The notes below the pieces were generated by a model that had not been told where the DNA came from, searched no databases, and saw only the letters and a list, made by a program, of their open reading frames with translations. DNA of 54,278 nucleotides from Pantoea ananatis LMG 2665 (GTDB lineage: Bacteria > Pseudomonadota > Gammaproteobacteria > Enterobacterales > Enterobacteriaceae), in the NCBI RefSeq assembly GCF_000710035.2, contig NZ_JMJJ01000016.1, positions 1-54,278 on the forward strand, written 5' to 3'. This document shows positions 54,224-54,278 of this stretch, one piece after another (position 1 is the first letter of the stretch; every line of letters begins with the position of its first letter). Both the position numbers and the translations under genes were made by a program.

Positions 54224-54278
54224 TGACTTGCCCCCAAGATAAAATACAAAACTCAGTTAGTAATGTCGGATCCTTCAC
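54224..54278 (-). mobile_element. End of an IS3-family element, same IS as at the window start
   Basis: TGACTTGCCCCC, then the reverse of the OrfB stop region (encoding EGSDITN on the minus strand), matches the right end of the IS at 2-687 in inverted orientation. The rest lies outside the window. Confidence 0.7.

Overview
The window looks like part of a large, low-copy plasmid of an enterobacterium (Enterobacterales, perhaps the Erwinia/Pantoea/Serratia/Sodalis side; the species cannot be fixed from sequence alone). The backbone closely resembles phage-plasmid P1. It has a P1-type RepA with iteron arrays on both sides and a DnaA-box/GATC-rich origin (22.2-24.1 kb), ParA/ParB with a candidate parS (33.9-36.4 kb), a Cre-like recombinase beside a 36-bp lox-like site (6.7-7.9 kb), and a Phd/Doc addiction module (42.8-43.4 kb). 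Here these modules are scattered among cargo and insertion sequences.

Layout. 1-6.6 kb: IS3-family debris around an EntD-like phosphopantetheinyl transferase gene and a two-gene operon (NA37 nucleoid-associated-like protein plus a membrane protein). 6.7-7.9 kb: lox/cre. 8.1-10.3 kb: a decayed intimin/invasin-type inverse autotransporter. 11.2-20.7 kb: an AT-rich chaperone-usher fimbrial locus (pilin, chaperone, usher, adhesin on the minus strand) flanked by a ToxR/CadC-type membrane regulator and a LuxR-type regulator. 20.9-24.4 kb: a degenerate IS3 copy, then the replication region and an Hha-like gene. 24.5-33.9 kb: accessory plasmid genes, many unknown or broken (SRAP, PLD nuclease, DUF1173 and ResD-like remnants), including a putative PD-(D/E)XK nuclease. 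34-36.4 kb: partition. 36.8-42.3 kb: small unknown ORFs, a PglL/Wzy_C-type glycan ligase, an IS3 element and a broken GGDEF-EAL gene. 42.3-44.5 kb: IS6-family remnants around phd-doc. 44.5-53.5 kb: a GC-rich MR/P-like fimbrial operon on the minus strand. 53.5 kb to the end: IS6 debris, an AT-rich spacer, and the end of another copy of the IS that opens the window.

The most striking feature is an intact reverse-transcriptase gene embedded, same strand, inside the MR/P-like operon. It overlaps the stop codon of the last minor-pilin gene and lies just upstream of the MrpH-like tip adhesin gene. All three catalytic aspartates are present. It carries the RGxxLSP form of motif 4 rather than the SQ form of classical diversity-generating retroelements, and it has no maturase or endonuclease domain. 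An RT tied to a tip adhesin invites a diversification or RNA-templated hypothesis, which is inference. Next in interest are the NA37/membrane-protein pair and the nuclease gene behind a palindromic operator, both candidate anti-phage functions, and the unusual compound iterons of about 40 bp. Many genes are frameshifted or truncated, so the replicon looks as if it is decaying and rearranging through IS activity.
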